Assembly: GCF_002873335.1 (NCBI RefSeq)
Contig: NZ_MCUW01000027.1
Coordinates: 1-64,000 of the forward strand
Reading direction: 5' to 3'
Length of the DNA stretch: 64,000 bases
Source of the DNA: Vibrio sp. 10N.286.49.B1
GTDB lineage: Bacteria; Pseudomonadota; Gammaproteobacteria; Enterobacterales; Vibrionaceae
Each line of letters starts with the position of its first letter. The first letter of the stretch is position 1. Of the stretch, positions 27,550 through 36,910 are shown piece after piece. The notes under the pieces were generated by a model. The model made no database searches and was not told where the DNA came from. It was given only the letters and a program-made list of their open reading frames with translations. The translations under genes were made by a program, and so were the position numbers.

Positions 27550-29034
27550 TTAGTACGCACGATCTTCCGCTTCCCAAGCTTGTTTCTTTCGATAGACGGT
27601 GGACGGGCTTAGTTCTAGTAATACTGCTGCTGTCAGGACATTGCCATCACAAAAATCAATCGCCTGCTGGATGGTTTCTCGCTCAATTTGCCACATTGGC
27701 CGTATATTATCGGTTTGAGTCACGGAGTTGGTTGACACATCTGTGGAAACATCAATCATCGCTTGGGCATCACTTTGCGTCGCTTCGTTTTGGCTAACAG
27801 GAGGCAGGGTCGTTGGTGCCTCGAAAGTCGAAGGCTGGGGAACGAGGTGTGGTTTAGTGATTGACGCTCCTTTGATTTCTTTTGGTAAATGCTCAATACC
27901 AAGTGATTTATCGTCGTTAAGTACCACTATATTTCTAATGATATTTTGCAGCTGCCTGACGTTGCCAGGCCACTGATATTTCTTGAAATACCTCTTTGCA
28001 TCTTGAGTGATGGATTGGAAACTTCTCTTATCTTGTTTTGCGTATTGCAACAGAAAGTGTTCAGCAAGTGTCACGATATCGTCACCACGTTCACGCAAAG
28101 GCGGCATATGAACCGGTACCACATGCACTCGGTAGTAAAGGTCTTCTCGAAAGCGGCCCTCTTGGACTTCGAGTAATGGATCTCGGTTGGTGGCACAGAT
28201 AATTCGAGTATCGACCTGGTGCTCCTTTGTCCCACCAAGTGGAGTAAAGGTTCCAGTTTGCAGAAAACGAAGTAGTTTCTTCTGCATCTCTAAATCCATC
28301 TCGCAAAGTTCATCGAGAAATAGGGTCCCGCCATGAGCGAGAGAAGCTGCGCCTTTTCGATCGGTGGTTGCCCCTGTGAATGCTCCTTTCATATGACCAA
28401 ATACTTCACTTTCCATAAGATCTTTGGGTATGGCACCACAGTTGATGGCGATAAAAGGCTTGTCTCTTCTGTCGCTTTCATTGTGGATAGCATTCGCACA
28501 CACTTCTTTTCCGGTGCCACTTTCACCGATAACAAACACACTGGCGTTGGTGTTCGCAACTGCATCGATAATTTTGTATACCCCTTGCATGGGAAGGCTA
28601 GCACCAATAAAGCCATGAAAATGCTGTCGATCCATTCGTTGTTGAATATCATCAAGCATCGTTTCGAGTTTTGCTTGCTTCAAGTGGATGCGAATTGAGG
28701 TTTTTAATCGGTCAGCACGAATCGGCTTTTCTAAAAAGTCTTTGGCACCCTTTTGGATAAGGTTGACGGCAATGTCGACACTACCATGTGCTGTCGCGAT
28801 GATGACGGGCACTTGCAGATTTTGTTCTGCAATCCACTCCAATATGACTTCGCCTTGCATATCAGGTAATTGCAGGTCAAGAATCACTAATGAAGGTAAC
28901 GTCCGCTCTAAGACTCTTTTAGCTTCACCGCCAGTCGCAACGTGTATGACGTCGTAAGGCTCATCTTTTAAGAACTGCGTGTAGAGTACTGCCAAAGACG
29001 ATGAGTCCTCAATCAGAAGTACTTTCGGTGTCAT
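27550..29034 (-). CDS. sypG: SypG-like sigma-54 response regulator
   Basis: A 494-residue NtrC-type activator: receiver domain (residues 1-120) with the acidic pocket at IEDSS and phospho-acceptor D53 in ILDLQLPDM; AAA+ domain (about 145-375) with Walker A GESGTGKE, the GAFTGA sigma-54 contact loop and Walker B GTLFLDEL; and a C-terminal Fis-type helix-turn-helix (NVLTAAVLLELSPSTVYRKK). It is expected to bind the TTCTCA palindromes and activate the four sigma-54 promoters. The start at 29034 follows AAAGGA; a 13-codon upstream extension is unlikely. In V. fischeri sypE and sypF precede this gene; here sypD does. Confidence 0.93.
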   Translation of the reverse strand: MTPKVLLIEDSSSLAVLYTQFLKDEPYDVIHVATGGEAKRVLERTLPSLVILDLQLPDMQGEVILEWIAEQNLQVPVIIATAHGSVDIAVNLIQKGAKDFLEKPIRADRLKTSIRIHLKQAKLETMLDDIQQRMDRQHFHGFIGASLPMQGVYKIIDAVANTNASVFVIGESGTGKEVCANAIHNESDRRDKPFIAINCGAIPKDLMESEVFGHMKGAFTGATTDRKGAASLAHGGTLFLDELCEMDLEMQKKLLRFLQTGTFTPLGGTKEHQVDTRIICATNRDPLLEVQEGRFREDLYYRVHVVPVHMPPLRERGDDIVTLAEHFLLQYAKQDKRSFQSITQDAKRYFKKYQWPGNVRQLQNIIRNIVVLNDDKSLGIEHLPKEIKGASITKPHLVPQPSTFEAPTTLPPVSQNEATQSDAQAMIDVSTDVSTNSVTQTDNIRPMWQIERETIQQAIDFCDGNVLTAAVLLELSPSTVYRKKQAWEAEDRAY

Positions 29035-29167
29035 ATCGAGATCCTTTGCTTTTCTTGGTATATCCCTATGCATTAATCATAGACGAAAAGTCAGGCGGTG
29101 TTATTGAAAAGTATCAGTAACAACCTGAAACTAATAGCGATAACACAAAAACTCATCTCAACAACAC

Positions 29168-29890
29168 TTAAATTGACAGCGACAAAAACGAACTGTTGTT
29201 CACTTTGTTCTTCAAACGAGTCATTAAGCTTTGAGGTAGCCAAGGCAGCCGGTTTAATTCCCGACAAATCTCTGCAGATAACGTAGGTTGATGTTGGTAA
29301 TTAAGAATGGTCCCTAATATTTGGGTGTGCTCTCCTTGGGAAAGGCGTCGCACCGCTTGCGAGACTTGATTAACGAGCGTAACACCACCCAAAACAACAA
29401 GGAATGTGCCATCGCAAGCATTGGCAACACAAGATGCAGGGATATTATTTTTGTTAACGTTAAGAATGGGAGAGGTATCGATGATTACTCGATCAAATTC
29501 GGTAAGCCAATTCGCCACTTCTTGCCTTAAAAAATGTGGGTCTTTATAGGCTAAACGCGTTCCTGGGTCACTAGGGGCAGAGACGCCAAGAAAAACCTTT
29601 GGTGAGTCATTGTGTTGCACCCAAGTGCTAGAGCCATGAGCTTGCTCGTTGAGAGAGTCATCCTGTTGTGACCCAATTGACAGCGGAGAAAGTGTCGGAT
29701 GATTGAGGTTTAGATCGACCAGTAAGGTCTTGTGTCCCGCAAGGAGGTATCGTTCAGTTAAGGCTTGAGCGATGGATGTGGTTCCCTCGGCCTCGTTACA
29801 CGCAGAGATACATAATGAGCGGCATTGATGCAGCTCAGCACTAAGATAAATGTCTTCAATTTCTGAATGCGTAGACGGAATCGTCATCAT
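29168..29890 (-). CDS. sypD: SypD-like CpsD/CapB-type ATPase with degenerate P-loop
   Basis: A 240-residue protein of the polysaccharide-associated tyrosine kinase (BY-kinase) fold. Walker A' LLVDLNLNHPTLS (near 57-69) and Walker B VIIDTSPILN (near 135-145) are recognisable. The Walker A region reads ACNEAEGTTSIAQAL where active kinases have a GKST-type loop, so the conserved lysine appears to be missing. The C-terminus lacks the usual tyrosine cluster. It probably works with SypO in export or length control, perhaps without autokinase activity. ATGA overlap with sypC. Confidence 0.82.
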   Translation of the reverse strand: MMTIPSTHSEIEDIYLSAELHQCRSLCISACNEAEGTTSIAQALTERYLLAGHKTLLVDLNLNHPTLSPLSIGSQQDDSLNEQAHGSSTWVQHNDSPKVFLGVSAPSDPGTRLAYKDPHFLRQEVANWLTEFDRVIIDTSPILNVNKNNIPASCVANACDGTFLVVLGGVTLVNQVSQAVRRLSQGEHTQILGTILNYQHQPTLSAEICRELNRLPWLPQSLMTRLKNKVNNSSFLSLSI

Positions 29891-31995
29891 AGTGCTCCTA
29901 TTAATACGATAGTGGTTGTTAGTCTTAGGATATCAGTAAGCCCGATTCGCGCTTTTTCGGCGAAGCTGTCACGTCGATCTGGGATGTAAATGGTATCGCC
30001 CGCACGTAGGACTGGCAGTTTTCGAATGTCGGCTGTTTTACTGAAGGAGACTAAGTCAAAGGTGCGAGCTTGGCCTTGGCAGCAAGACATATTGACGACA
30101 CTGATTTTTTCCATGTAGGCTTTGTCGCTTGGACCGCCAGCTTCGGCTAAAATGTCCAGAATCGTCATGTTGTCATTAAAGCTATATCGACCTGGGTTGT
30201 TGACTGCGCCTAGTACTCGAATGGTTTCTTCCTTAGGCGTATCTAGCCAGTTTTTGTCTTTTTCTGGCAGGTAAATGGTATCGCCTGGTCTTACGCTTGG
30301 TAAGATAGTCTCATCACCGGTTTCAAAATAAAGAGACAAATTAAGTTTACTCACTTTAGCGTACGTTTTATCACGGTGAGTGACGCGGATATTGTGAATG
30401 TCAGCATCCTTGGTAGGCCCATCGGCTGCCGATAAAATATCAAGAAAATGCATCTCATTGGTGAATCGATAACGTCCGGGTGCGTTCACTTGTCCGAAAA
30501 CATAAATCGAGGCGTCTGAGCTTTGACGAACCCATTGAGATTTGTTGTCGGATGGGTCTTGTGGCAGGTCATGGATACGTATAAGGGTACCCGCTGTGAT
30601 GTACGGGAGCTCTGATTGTGGTGCGCCTTTTTTTATAAAGGTATCTAGATTGAAAACTGTCGTCTTGCGTCCGTTTGCAATTTCAATTTTTGTCGTATCA
30701 GCACGAAGCGTTGGACCACCCACGTGGGCAAGTAGATCCATTAAATCCATTTCATCAGACCATTCAATACGGCCCGGTCTCACTACCTCGCCGATAACGT
30801 TCACCGCGCGGTCAGGTGCAATCTTTAGCCATGATTTTTCATTCATGTCTGTTTTTTCAGGGACAAAAATAGCATCACCAGGCCCAATATCCGGTGCTTG
30901 GCCACCCTTCAAGCCTTCGGTGAAAGCTGTCATATCAAATCGAACCACTTTTCCCGTTGATTTAATGACGCGAATTTGTCGGGACTCTGCAAAACGAGTG
31001 GGGCCGCCAGCGTTGGCGAGAATATCCATAAAGGTGGCACCACGCTTGCCTTCATAAGCACCAGGGCTTGCGACTTCGCCCATGACATAGACGGTGTTTG
31101 CACCTGATTTTATTTCTTCTTCTTGGCGAGGAACAAAAATAGTCGCGCCTGCTTCAAGGGGAGGTAGCATGGAGACGTCCCCTGAATCTAAATAACGTTT
31201 TAAATTAAACAATGTCGGCGTGTTGTTACTGATAATCCTGATCTGCTCTACGCCAGCGTATCGTGTCACTCCTCCCGCTCGCATCAACACATCAACAAGG
31301 TCTGTGTTGGGCTTGTATGAAAATGAACCGGGCGCGTTGACTTCGCCAAATACTTTGACAGCCCGTCTTGCGTCAGCGCTGTCGCCTGCATCAGCCAGTT
31401 TAGCGGGATCAAATTCTTGTTCGATATTACCAACAAGAGGGGACGCTGGAACAAACAATGTGTCTAAGGACTGCAGTTGCGGTAAGTTGTCATTGTCGCC
31501 CGTATCCAAAAAACGTTTGTAATCAAAATTTTGTCGCTCAGCGCCACGCTTCAATATCATCTTGTTAAGTTGGGCGCCAGAGCGTAGCCCGCCTGCCGCG
31601 TGAAGTGCCATTTGAACATTAGAATTAAACGGCAGCGTATATTCACCAGGAGAGGTTACGTACCCTTGTACTGAAACAAGAATCTGTCTTTCAGCGATGT
31701 AGACCTGGGCATTGCTGGTATCACGAAAAGCTTGCGAAAGAGCCGTGCTCACAGTAGTGGCGAGCTGGGTTTCATCATAACCTGCCACAAAGATAGCACC
31801 GACTTCGGGTAGGGTAATACGACCTCGTTTATCAACTTGAAAACCGCGATTGAGTGTCGGTTCCCCCGGGAGATCAACTTGTATGAGGTCGCCTACCTGA
31901 ACCTGCTTGTCATCGGCAAGTGCATTAGGGGTAACAACCAGCCCAAGTAGGCACAATAAAGTCAAGATGTGAGCCAGCATTGCTTTAAACATCAT
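29887..31995 (-). CDS. sypC: SypC-like polysaccharide export protein (Wza-type)
   Basis: A 702-residue exporter with a signal peptide (about residues 1-27), a Poly_export domain beginning VQVGDLIQVDLPGEP, and then at least six SLBB-type repeats. These are marked by VQGYVTSPGEY, VFGEVNAPGSF, VMGEVASPGAY, VIGEVVRPGRI, VFGQVNAPGRY and VLGAVNNPGRY, about 90-100 residues apart. E. coli Wza (379 residues) has fewer, so this would build a tall periplasmic channel. The C-terminus has a hydrophobic or amphipathic helix (LTDILRLTTTIVLIGAL) that could form the outer-membrane pore. ATGA overlaps on both sides show strict coupling with sypB and sypD. Confidence 0.9.
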   Translation of the reverse strand: MMFKAMLAHILTLLCLLGLVVTPNALADDKQVQVGDLIQVDLPGEPTLNRGFQVDKRGRITLPEVGAIFVAGYDETQLATTVSTALSQAFRDTSNAQVYIAERQILVSVQGYVTSPGEYTLPFNSNVQMALHAAGGLRSGAQLNKMILKRGAERQNFDYKRFLDTGDNDNLPQLQSLDTLFVPASPLVGNIEQEFDPAKLADAGDSADARRAVKVFGEVNAPGSFSYKPNTDLVDVLMRAGGVTRYAGVEQIRIISNNTPTLFNLKRYLDSGDVSMLPPLEAGATIFVPRQEEEIKSGANTVYVMGEVASPGAYEGKRGATFMDILANAGGPTRFAESRQIRVIKSTGKVVRFDMTAFTEGLKGGQAPDIGPGDAIFVPEKTDMNEKSWLKIAPDRAVNVIGEVVRPGRIEWSDEMDLMDLLAHVGGPTLRADTTKIEIANGRKTTVFNLDTFIKKGAPQSELPYITAGTLIRIHDLPQDPSDNKSQWVRQSSDASIYVFGQVNAPGRYRFTNEMHFLDILSAADGPTKDADIHNIRVTHRDKTYAKVSKLNLSLYFETGDETILPSVRPGDTIYLPEKDKNWLDTPKEETIRVLGAVNNPGRYSFNDNMTILDILAEAGGPSDKAYMEKISVVNMSCCQGQARTFDLVSFSKTADIRKLPVLRAGDTIYIPDRRDSFAEKARIGLTDILRLTTTIVLIGAL

Positions 31996-32813
31996 TGAGA
32001 GCCTCCCGTATCATACGAGCTATCATCATCGGCGAGGACTTCAATACTCACGCGACGATTAGTCAGCTTCACGCCTTCTGAATCGCCTTCATAAAGCGGG
32101 AGTTCGTCACCTAGTGATTGAGTGTCAACACGATTGGGGTTAAGGCCAAAAATAGACAAGTAACGTTTCACTTGTTTAGCCCGGCCTAATGCTAGGCGTT
32201 CGTTATACTCTTCACCACCCGTGGCGTCAGCGTGGCCGGTGACGGACAAACGTATGGTAGGGTGTTGTTTTAGGATGTTGGTTGCTTCGGCTAAATGGCC
32301 CATGTACTTTGGGTTGACTTCAACTGAATCGTAGGCAAATTGATTATCAATATTTAGCAACCCATAGACTTCCTCAACCACAGCCATTAGGTTATCGAAA
32401 TCTTGTCCTTGCATGGGAGGCGTGCAAGAGGCTTGAGTGCGCACGTAATCAAGGCGAAGTTCAAGGTCATTCAGTTTCTGGCGTTGAATGACGATATCGT
32501 TGGCTGCGTCAATCCACAGTCCGCCCTCTAATTCTCTCGCGATTCTATTTTGCTTTTCTTGAGCCTGCAGTACCGCAGCAGGAAAACACCAATTGGCGCC
32601 TTCTCGAATGAGCGTTTCTAAATGCAGCTTACTGAGCTTCCAGTCGAACCTGAGTCCATGCTCTGGACCTAATGGCTCATCAGGCATGACCGGTGAAAAG
32701 TCAGACCCTGCATATTGTTCAGCGATGCCTCCGGTTCCTTCATCAGGATAACTGGTACATGCCGATAGAAGCATGACTAAACTGACCACTTTTAGGCGAG
32801 AAATTACATCCAT
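31992..32813 (-). CDS. sypB: SypB-like OmpA-family lipoprotein
   Basis: A 273-residue protein with a lipoprotein signal (SLVMLLSACTS, lipid-modified Cys near residue 19). Its C-terminal OmpA/MotB domain (about 150-260) has the peptidoglycan-binding pattern IRLSVTGHADATGGEEYN and LALGRAKQVKRYL. The middle section is probably helical (QEKQNRIARELEGG). It may anchor the export complex to the cell wall. It shares the sypA transcript, 42 bases downstream of sypA. Confidence 0.87.
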   Translation of the reverse strand: MDVISRLKVVSLVMLLSACTSYPDEGTGGIAEQYAGSDFSPVMPDEPLGPEHGLRFDWKLSKLHLETLIREGANWCFPAAVLQAQEKQNRIARELEGGLWIDAANDIVIQRQKLNDLELRLDYVRTQASCTPPMQGQDFDNLMAVVEEVYGLLNIDNQFAYDSVEVNPKYMGHLAEATNILKQHPTIRLSVTGHADATGGEEYNERLALGRAKQVKRYLSIFGLNPNRVDTQSLGDELPLYEGDSEGVKLTNRRVSIEVLADDDSSYDTGGSQ

Positions 32814-32855
32814 ATAACCATCCCTAGCTTAACGTGATGACGTGTCACGCTGTTA

Positions 32856-33191
32856 TTATAAGTATTCGTTGCTGACGTGTGTGTTGATCGGAATGGCTTG
32901 CCCAATCCGTAATAACTTCATGATTTGTAGCGGTTGTCCTGTTGCATTCTCGATTCGCATCACGCGTTCACGTTCAACAAGACGCTTATATAGATAAACA
33001 ATAGCACCGATGCCTGAAGAATCCATAAAGTGAACCTGCTTGAGATCAACTTCTACTTCATGATGTCCATCATTATGAATAATATGATCTATTTCTGTCT
33101 GAGCTTCACGGCTTCCTTTGGCATCAAAATCACCAAATAGTTGTACATGAAGTGTTTGGTTATTGTTGGCTTCTGCTTTGAGTAATTCCAT
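32856..33191 (-). CDS. sypA: SypA-like STAS-domain protein
   Basis: A 111-residue single STAS domain of the anti-sigma-factor-antagonist type. The phospho-acceptor loop reads HFMDSSGIGAIVYLYKR, with D57, S58 and S59; S58 is in the place of the serine of V. fischeri SypA whose phosphorylation by SypE blocks biofilm formation. No SypE is encoded next to it. GAGG lies about eight bases before the ATG. First gene of the syp locus, behind a strong sigma-54 promoter. Confidence 0.9.
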   Translation of the reverse strand: MELLKAEANNNQTLHVQLFGDFDAKGSREAQTEIDHIIHNDGHHEVEVDLKQVHFMDSSGIGAIVYLYKRLVERERVMRIENATGQPLQIMKLLRIGQAIPINTHVSNEYL

Positions 33192-33229
33192 GATTGTTGC
33201 CTCAGTGTTGGGTTAGACAACTAGGGAAC

Positions 33230-33245
33230 TGCAGCTTACGTGCCA
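33230..33245 (-). promoter_or_regulatory. Sigma-54 promoter of sypABCD
   Basis: Minus-strand TGGCACGTAAGCTGCA, close to the -24/-12 consensus TGGCACG-N4-TTGCA, with GG-N10-GC exact. It lies 39 bases before the sypA ATG and 70 bp downstream of the enhancer palindrome. Confidence 0.88.
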
Positions 33246-33305
33246 GAAATTAATTTGTTTTTAATCAATATGTTAGGTTTTGTAAAAAACAGAGTTCCCA
33301 AAATA

Positions 33306-33338
33306 AAAAAACGCTTCTCAAATTGAGAAGCGTTTTTT
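33306..33338 (-). terminator. ygiQ terminator containing the SypG-type enhancer (33315-33329)
   Basis: A perfect hairpin with 16-bp arms: AAAAAACGCTTCTCAA pairs with TTGAGAAGCGTTTTTT around one central base. On the minus strand it ends in a T-run 40 bases after the ygiQ stop, a textbook intrinsic terminator. Its core, 33315-33329, is exactly the TTCTCAAATTGAGAA palindrome found before sypM and sypP, so the same DNA probably serves as the SypG enhancer for sypA. Confidence 0.85.
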
Positions 33339-33378
33339 AACAGGTTCAATATTGGGTCTAACCTACATCGCTGTCGAT

Positions 33379-35610
33379 TTATCTGGCGTTAGGTCGTCTA
33401 TTCTTGTTTGGCTTTTTAGCGGGTGGCGTTTCGCTATTGCTTCGGCTACCCGGCTTTTTTTTGCCATTTCGTTGGTTTTGTCCATCGGTACGAATGTCTG
33501 GTTGACCTTTGGTGTGCTTAGTTGCGAAGCGATGTGCACCGTGACGGCCTGATTTTCTACGTTGAGCTGGGGTTTTTGAATCCAGATCTTCGGCCGGAAC
33601 CAAGCAGCTGTCTTTTTCGCCAATCAAATACGCCTTACCCATGGTAATGAGGGCCTCACGTATAATTGGCCAGTTAGATGGATCGTGGTAGCGAAGTAGC
33701 GCCTTGTGGAGTCGACGCTGACGTTCACCTTTTGCAACGGGTATATCGATTCGTTTTTTGTACTTCACTCGCTTGAGCGGGTTGGTCTCCGAGTAATACA
33801 TGGACGTGGCATTACACATTGGAGATGGGTAGAAGTTTTGGACCTGATCGCACTCAAAGTTGTTTTTCTTTAGCCAAAGCGCCAAGTTCAGCATGTCTTC
33901 GTCTTCGGCGCCTGGGTGCGCTGAGATAAAGTAAGGGATAAGATATTGTTTCTTACCTGCTTCCTTGCTGTATTTTTCAAACATTTCTTTGAAACGATCG
34001 TACGTGCCCATACCGGGCTTCATCATCAGATCCAGCGGGGCTTTCTCTGTGTGTTCAGGGGCAATTTTTAGATACCCACCGACGTGATGTGTAACCAGCT
34101 CACGGACATACTCTGGTGATTCAATTGCCAAATCGTATCGAACACCAGAAGCGATCAGGACCTTCTTAATGCCATCGACTTTTCTCGCTGAGCGATAGAG
34201 GTCGATGGTGTGCTTGTGGTCGGTATTAAGCTTGTTACAGATGCCCGGGAACACGCACGATGGTCGACGACAGTTTGCTTCTGCTTTAGGGTCGGAACAC
34301 CCTAAGCGGTACATGTTAGCCGTTGGTCCGCCAAGGTCAGAGATGGTGCCGGTAAATCCTGGCACTTTGTCACGAATTTCTTCCAGTTCATTGATGATGG
34401 AATCTTTAGAACGGTTCTGAATGATGCGTCCTTCGTGCTCGGTGATAGAGCAGAATGAACAGCCACCAAAACAGCCACGCATGATATTGACCGAGGTTTT
34501 GATCATCTCGTAAGCTGGAATCTTGGCTTTGCCGTAGGCAGGATGAGGTACACGAGCATAAGGCAGCCCAAAGACGTAATCCATTTCATTCGTAGACAGT
34601 GGGATTGGTGCTTGGTTAACCCAAAGTTCACGGTTTCCGTGACGTTGAATGAGCGCTCGACCAGAATAAGGATTGGTTTCCAAATGCATGATTCGGCTAG
34701 CGTGCGCATACAAAATACGGTCGTTATTGAGCTTTTCAAACGGCGGAAGCCGAACGGCCGTTGTTTTTGAGTCGTGGCGGGAAGGTCGAATCGCAATTGG
34801 TTGAGCTTCTACTGTGACATCGGTTTCTTTTTTGTTTGTATCGCAATTTGTTTCGACTTCATAAGGATTCTGTGGGACAAACGCTTTGCCCGGTTTTTCT
34901 ATTCGCGATGAGTCGATAATTTTGTAGCCTTCTGGCTCTGCAGGAAGGTTAATGGCAGTACCGCGGATGTTAGTCAGCGTTGTTATCGGCTCGCCATCAG
35001 CCAACCGATGGGCGACTTCAACTAGGGCTCGCTCTGCGTTACCAAACAATAAAATGTCGGCTTTTGCGTCAAATAGTACGGAGCGGCGTACTTTATCTGA
35101 CCAATAATCATAGTGGGCAATTCGACGTAAGCTTGCTTCAATGCCGCCTAGCACAATAGGTGTCTCTTTGAACGCTTCACGACAGCGCTGAGAATAAACC
35201 AATGTGGCTCGGTCTGGGCGTTTGCCGCCTTCATTATTTGGCGTATAAGCATCATCATGACGCAGTTTTTTGTCAGCCGTATAACGGTTGATCATTGAGT
35301 CCATATTACCAGCCGTAATACCAAAAAATAGGTTCGGCTGGCCGAGCGCCATGAAGGCGTCTTTGTTGTTCCACTCAGGTTGAGCGATGATACCGACTCG
35401 AAAACCTTGAGCTTCTAATAGTCGACCAATGATTGCCATACCAAAGCTAGGGTGGTCCACATACGCGTCGCCCGTTACAATAATAATGTCACAGCTATCC
35501 CAACCAAGAGCATCCATCTCTTTCCTACTGGTGGGTAGAAATGGAGCAACACCGTAGCACTCAGCCCAGTATTTTTTGGTTTCATGGATTGGGGTTATAT
35601 CGTTGTACAT
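33379..35610 (-). CDS. ygiQ: YgiQ-family radical SAM protein
   Basis: A 743-residue radical SAM enzyme of the YgiQ (UPF0313) family, function not established. The 4Fe-4S site is CFGGCSFC at residues 380-387 (Cx3Cx2C). The N-terminal half contains the DUF3362-family features such as [18 protein letters not shown], and the C-terminus is a basic, disordered tail rich in Lys, Arg, Asn and Pro. I start at the ATG at 35610 with AGAGG upstream; ten extra in-frame codons lie before it. It is not part of syp and is insulated from it by the terminator at 33306-33338. Confidence 0.88.
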   Translation of the reverse strand: MYNDITPIHETKKYWAECYGVAPFLPTSRKEMDALGWDSCDIIIVTGDAYVDHPSFGMAIIGRLLEAQGFRVGIIAQPEWNNKDAFMALGQPNLFFGITAGNMDSMINRYTADKKLRHDDAYTPNNEGGKRPDRATLVYSQRCREAFKETPIVLGGIEASLRRIAHYDYWSDKVRRSVLFDAKADILLFGNAERALVEVAHRLADGEPITTLTNIRGTAINLPAEPEGYKIIDSSRIEKPGKAFVPQNPYEVETNCDTNKKETDVTVEAQPIAIRPSRHDSKTTAVRLPPFEKLNNDRILYAHASRIMHLETNPYSGRALIQRHGNRELWVNQAPIPLSTNEMDYVFGLPYARVPHPAYGKAKIPAYEMIKTSVNIMRGCFGGCSFCSITEHEGRIIQNRSKDSIINELEEIRDKVPGFTGTISDLGGPTANMYRLGCSDPKAEANCRRPSCVFPGICNKLNTDHKHTIDLYRSARKVDGIKKVLIASGVRYDLAIESPEYVRELVTHHVGGYLKIAPEHTEKAPLDLMMKPGMGTYDRFKEMFEKYSKEAGKKQYLIPYFISAHPGAEDEDMLNLALWLKKNNFECDQVQNFYPSPMCNATSMYYSETNPLKRVKYKKRIDIPVAKGERQRRLHKALLRYHDPSNWPIIREALITMGKAYLIGEKDSCLVPAEDLDSKTPAQRRKSGRHGAHRFATKHTKGQPDIRTDGQNQRNGKKKPGSRSNSETPPAKKPNKNRRPNAR

Positions 35611-35768
35611 GTTTTGACCTCTAACTTTGGAGGCGCGCATTATATACTTCTAATCGAGAGACTTCAAAATTAAAGCTTTGTCAATAAAGAGCGTAGGGTT
35701 ATATGGAATGGGCATTGAGAGCAACAATAGTAAAGTGACTCAAGCTGATATATCATCAGCGCACTTTT

Positions 35769-36473
35769 ATGTCTGTGAATAATGGAATTATGGTTTCTTC
35801 AATTCTAACGCTACTAGCGCCATCTATTACGGTGACATTGCTCATTCTTACGCTCATATTGGCTAAAGGTGATATCTGTCCAGGTCAGCGCGGCCGAATT
35901 CATAAATTGTTGCCAGCTATTGGCTTACTGTGGTTGGCCATTGCCTCGCTTAAAGTAGAGGCCTTTCTTGTCGTTTTTGCTATTTTCTATTTTTATTCAA
36001 AAGTAAAAACGGGCAAAACGCGAGAGCGAGGTCCGTTTTGGGTTATCCATCTAGCCAATGGGTTTGGCATTGCCTTTTCCGCTATTCTTATTTCTTCGCA
36101 GGCAACATTTGGTCATGGGGTAGCGCTGTTAAGTTCCGGTCTTTTGCTTGGTACGGCCTTTGCTCACCTTTTGTTGACGATTGCTCGTACCCGTCTGCAA
36201 GCTTTTCACAGAATTCTCCCTGTTTCTGGAGTGATACTTGCGATCGTATTCGCCGTTAGCTTTTTAGGAAATGCCTATCACTGGCAAGAAAGTGTTGCGC
36301 AACATTATGTGATTGAGCTCGTGATGTCTTTTGTCATGTTGCTGGTGGGTATTACTTGTTGGGTCTGGCATCTTGTTCGCCATCATGCCCCTGAAAAACG
36401 TCAGCTCAGTGTTGCCTTTTTTTGCTTACTTTCTGCTAATGTCGGCTTGTTCCAGCTTTACGCGGTGATGTAG
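35769..36473 (+). CDS. Conserved inner-membrane protein of unknown function
   Basis: A 234-residue hydrophobic protein with about seven predicted membrane helices. I do not recognise the family. Conserved-looking charged and aromatic points sit in loops (RGRIHKLLP near 40-48; HRILPVSG near 143-150). The start is uncertain: M1 at 35769 has no clear ribosome-binding site, and an ATG at 35790 has a weak GGA. A strong terminator follows. No operon partner. Confidence 0.6.
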   Translation: MSVNNGIMVSSILTLLAPSITVTLLILTLILAKGDICPGQRGRIHKLLPAIGLLWLAIASLKVEAFLVVFAIFYFYSKVKTGKTRERGPFWVIHLANGFGIAFSAILISSQATFGHGVALLSSGLLLGTAFAHLLLTIARTRLQAFHRILPVSGVILAIVFAVSFLGNAYHWQESVAQHYVIELVMSFVMLLVGITCWVWHLVRHHAPEKRQLSVAFFCLLSANVGLFQLYAVM

Positions 36474-36552
36474 GGCGGATGCGAAAGTTTCATGTGAACA
36501 TAGTCTGACATCTTGAATATGAGCAGCGTGTCGCTTTCTATTTCTTTAAACC

Positions 36553-36583
36553 AAGCTAGTCTTTAAAAGACTGGCTTTTTTTT
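36553..36583 (+). terminator. Terminator after the membrane protein gene
   Basis: AAGCTAGTCTTT (36553-36564) pairs with AAAGACTGGCTT (36566-36577, one G-T pair), followed by eight T residues. The Shine-Dalgarno of the next gene (GGGGAGAG) begins right after the T-run. Confidence 0.85.
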
Positions 36584-36596
36584 GGGGAGAGTGACG

Positions 36597-36797
36597 ATGG
36601 ATTTAAGTAATGTCAGTGGTTTTGATAGCATCATTTTACTGGGAATCGTGAACGAAAAGCTGCGTTTAGAGTGTGAATCCTTTGAAGAATTGGTATGTGC
36701 GTATGAGTTAGATATTGAAGGGGTTGTCGGTAAGCTTGATATGCTAGGCTATAAGTACGACCCGTTGACCAATCAATTTAAAGCGTATCAGCAATAA
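36597..36797 (+). CDS. DUF4250 family small protein
   Basis: A 66-residue protein matching DUF4250: the pattern FDSIILLGIVNEKLRLEC, then SFEELVCAYELDIEGVVGKLDMLGY, then NQFKAYQ at the end. Function unknown. The ATG at 36597 follows a strong GGGGAGAG; an in-frame TTG 15 bases upstream lies inside that site and is not used. It stands alone. Confidence 0.78.
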   Translation: MDLSNVSGFDSIILLGIVNEKLRLECESFEELVCAYELDIEGVVGKLDMLGYKYDPLTNQFKAYQQ

Positions 36798-36910
36798 ACA
36801 CGCTCTAAAATAACATTGATATAGTAAGCTTGTCAGTTGTGTATCATTCGCAGGACAAGCTTATTGGCGTTATCTATTCAACGAAAGTAACCGGAGTGTT
36901 CAAGGGGCGG

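Noticed and set aside
30542..31057. 171-codon plus-strand ORF antisense to sypC
   Set aside because: Repetitive text that mirrors the SLBB repeats of the real gene; no ribosome-binding site.
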